Positions 62,049 to 64,000 of a stretch of DNA of 64,000 nucleotides are shown one piece after another. This DNA is from Serripes groenlandicus. Lineage: Eukaryota; Mollusca; Bivalvia; Cardiida; Cardiidae. Where the stretch lies: assembly GCA_031761405.1 (NCBI GenBank), contig JASEVX010000011.1, positions 26,523,527 to 26,587,526 of the forward strand, given 5' to 3'. Positions within the stretch are counted from its first letter, which is position 1; every line of letters starts with the position of its first letter. A program made the translations under genes and the position numbers. Below the pieces are notes generated by a model that saw only the letters and a list, made by a program, of their open reading frames with translations, did no database searches and was not told the DNA's origin.

Positions 62049-63230
62049 AAACAATTCGGAGAAGAAATTGTTACAAAATAAAGGGGTTCCATTTTTTTCT
62101 ATAGAAAAGTAGGCTACTACATTAGGATGTCAAATAATGGTATCAGTGAGAAAGATTAAACTCAAACTCTGGGGTGAAGGGACACATGCAGGAAATGTTG
62201 AAACCTTGCCAAGAGGAAAGATTGTTTGGTATCAGTTTTATTAGATTATGAATGATAACACAGGCTGATAAAAGGTACAAGGTACAACCCAAGGTACACC
62301 ATAAAGTTCAGATGTATCATCCACACTGTTCCTTTCTTGCTAGCTACCAAGTTATTAGACCAATTCATAGACAGTTTGAGAAAATCCCTCCCGTTATGCA
62401 CACACACACTCCATATTGAATTTTCTTTGTGCTAAGCTCATGGGAACAGAAAAGGGACAAGTTTTGCCATCCAAATTTCATCCATTGAATACAAATTAAC
62501 GCTTTCTTAAGAAATGTTAACAATTGGTGGAGTAACACAATTGGCCATTATATTTATTTATTTATTTAGTAAGTTAGTGAGGAACTTTAGAAAAATTATA
62601 TATATATTTTCAGTAACAAATAATTCTAGTACTTTTCTATATTTGATGACTCGATTATCTCATTTTCCTACAATATGTTCAACTCAGTATAAAATTCCTA
62701 TTTTCTTGTCAAATGTTACTCCTCAATAAAAATCTATAATATCAGGTAAATGGTTTCAATATACAATCTTCTAAATAACACAAGGGAGAAACATTATAAG
62801 AACTGGCAAATTGTCACAGATGGATATGTCTTATGACATCAAATTGATCACAGGGTATCACAAAATCTACTGTAATAAGGATAAGGGGAACTAGTAAAAC
62901 AAAACACAGAAATTTGATAAATCTAGTGTAAATAATGGAGTGTTTGAAAAACTGGCAAATTGTGGTTACCCAATGATTATTGTGGTGTAGCTTCTCGCAA
63001 AACAGTTTTAACTACTTATCACAACAATGTGTAGTTACAACCTTTTTCATTAGGCCCACAAGTTGTTTGATCCATGTCTTCTTTGTGACTATAGGTTGTA
63101 TCTCAATACCTGAGAACAGGGAAGATACACTGGTTTTCAATTCACCACTGGTTGTAACTTGAGATGTGAACAAGTACTGACTTCCCTCTGAACTTTGAAA
63201 AACACAAACATTTTCATCTCCTATTTACTT
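62049..63230. other. Unannotated AT-rich intron stretch
   Basis: The longest MITE-free intronic stretch at this end. No exon of SPEN (RRM1 expected upstream) or other gene recognised on either strand. Confidence 0.5.
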
Positions 63231-63403
63231 TTAACCCTTTTCCACATTCAAAAAATCTGCAGCAGTCAACTTTAAACATGCATTCAACTAATTAATAGTG
63301 AATAGAGTTGAAAACTTTGTGGGAAAAGGAGAAATTGCTCATCACAATCAATTTTCCCCCATTTGCCATAATGTTTTGAAACTATATGTGGGAAAAGGGT
63401 GAA
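63231..63403 (-). mobile_element. TTAA-MITE, 173 bp, internally deleted
   Basis: TTAACCCTTTTCCACATTC to GTGGGAAAAGGGTGAA. The right subterminal arm is missing. Confidence 0.75.
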
Positions 63404-64000
63404 TAAATCATACATCGAAATGGTTGTTTAAAATGAGGATACCAAATTGGGAAAAGCTGTAATTGCTTGCTTGCCAGGATCTAGCATTGATCAATGAAGT
63501 CAAGTCTTTCAACCAGCCTAAAGCTTGCAGGATAAATATCTTGATTGCCACCATTCTACTGCAAAGTGCCCAGACAGGAATAGGACTGGGGCGTGGAAAA
63601 GAGTTGACCCAAATGAGTTCTCTGTGAACTATGCATTGTTCATGGAAAATGCTTTCAATGGAGTTCTTTGTTCTACTAACTCGATCCCTTCGTTTTGCTC
63701 TCGTCTGGTTTTCAAGTTGCTTTGTTTAATTGTTTGGTGTTTTACACCACTTTCAACATCCTTTTTTACCACATCATTTCCTTGGTAAGCTGCCCGTTCT
63801 ACTGATCCGTTTATCCTGACACTAGTTAGTCAGCCATAATGCTAACCCTGCAAGTCTTCACACAAATATTCAGTCAAATCACAACTCCCCTTATTCTTCC
63901 ATCTCTCTTCCTTTTCTAACTTCTTCAAATAATATTTAAAAAAAAAAAAAAAAAAAAACCATTTATATCAAGAATGCATGATACACAAACCAAGTCCAGC
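63404..64000. other. Unannotated stretch at window end
   Basis: A possible SINE tail fragment at 63720-63770 (TTGGTGTTTTACACCACTTTC) and an A run at 63938-63958. The open frame here has no recognisable domain. Confidence 0.4.

Noticed and set aside
63525..63788. 87-codon plus-strand frame near the window end
   Set aside because: Resembles no known family, and part of it overlaps a SINE-tail-like sequence.
61000..64000. A SPEN RRM1 exon
   Set aside because: Looked for RNP1/RNP2-type text on the minus strand and found none. RRM1 is assumed to lie beyond the window.

Overview
The window is AT-rich nuclear DNA of an invertebrate animal, most likely a bivalve mollusc. The basis is a Spen-family gene whose coding sequence is split by introns packed with short palindromic transposons, a tRNA-derived SINE with a conserved central block, and a palindromic GAGCC...AAAACCAACAT repeat of a kind I associate with heterodont clams and mussels. 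The animal-gene call is firm. The bivalve call is inference.

Only one protein-coding gene is visible: a split ends (SPEN/SHARP/MINT) orthologue on the minus strand. Seventeen coding exons run from 60962 down to the stop codon at 18557. They join in frame at GT/AG sites and encode 4,785 residues. The first exons, expected to carry the start codon and RRM1, lie beyond position 64000. In protein order the window encodes an acidic/Ser-Arg linker, RRM2, RRM3 and RRM4, an RGG-like segment, a 10.7 kb exon for a disordered Lys/Ser/Glu-rich middle with nuclear-localisation and Spen-specific blocks, Gln-rich coiled coils, Pro-rich linkers and a C-terminal SPOC domain split over three exons. By family knowledge it is a nuclear RNA-binding transcriptional co-repressor whose SPOC domain recruits SMRT/NCoR-type complexes.

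Almost everything else is repeats. One family dominates: palindromic elements of about 230 bp bounded by TTAA and a terminal inverted repeat TTAACCCTTTCC, with a second perfect hairpin at the centre. I count roughly 80 full copies, truncated copies and remnants, absent only from exons. The TTAA target site and CCC terminus suggest a piggyBac-mobilised MITE. Nested, abutting, chimeric and template-switched copies are all present. No transposase gene is visible.

Layout: 1-1367 holds a 1.15 kb non-autonomous hAT-like element with an exact 8-bp target duplication. 1368-10440 is MITE-dense and also carries a SINE-like pair, five tandem copies of a 169-bp unit and a 41-bp minisatellite of about 38 units. 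10440-18556 lies downstream of SPEN and holds other palindromic repeats and the presumed 3' UTR. 18557-25900 holds the SPOC and C-terminal exons, including a partly duplicated exon start. 25914-36639 is the giant exon. 36640-48030 holds the RRM exons. 48031-57795 is a 9.8 kb intron full of MITEs. 57796-60962 holds the upstream exons, and 60963-64000 is a further partial intron.
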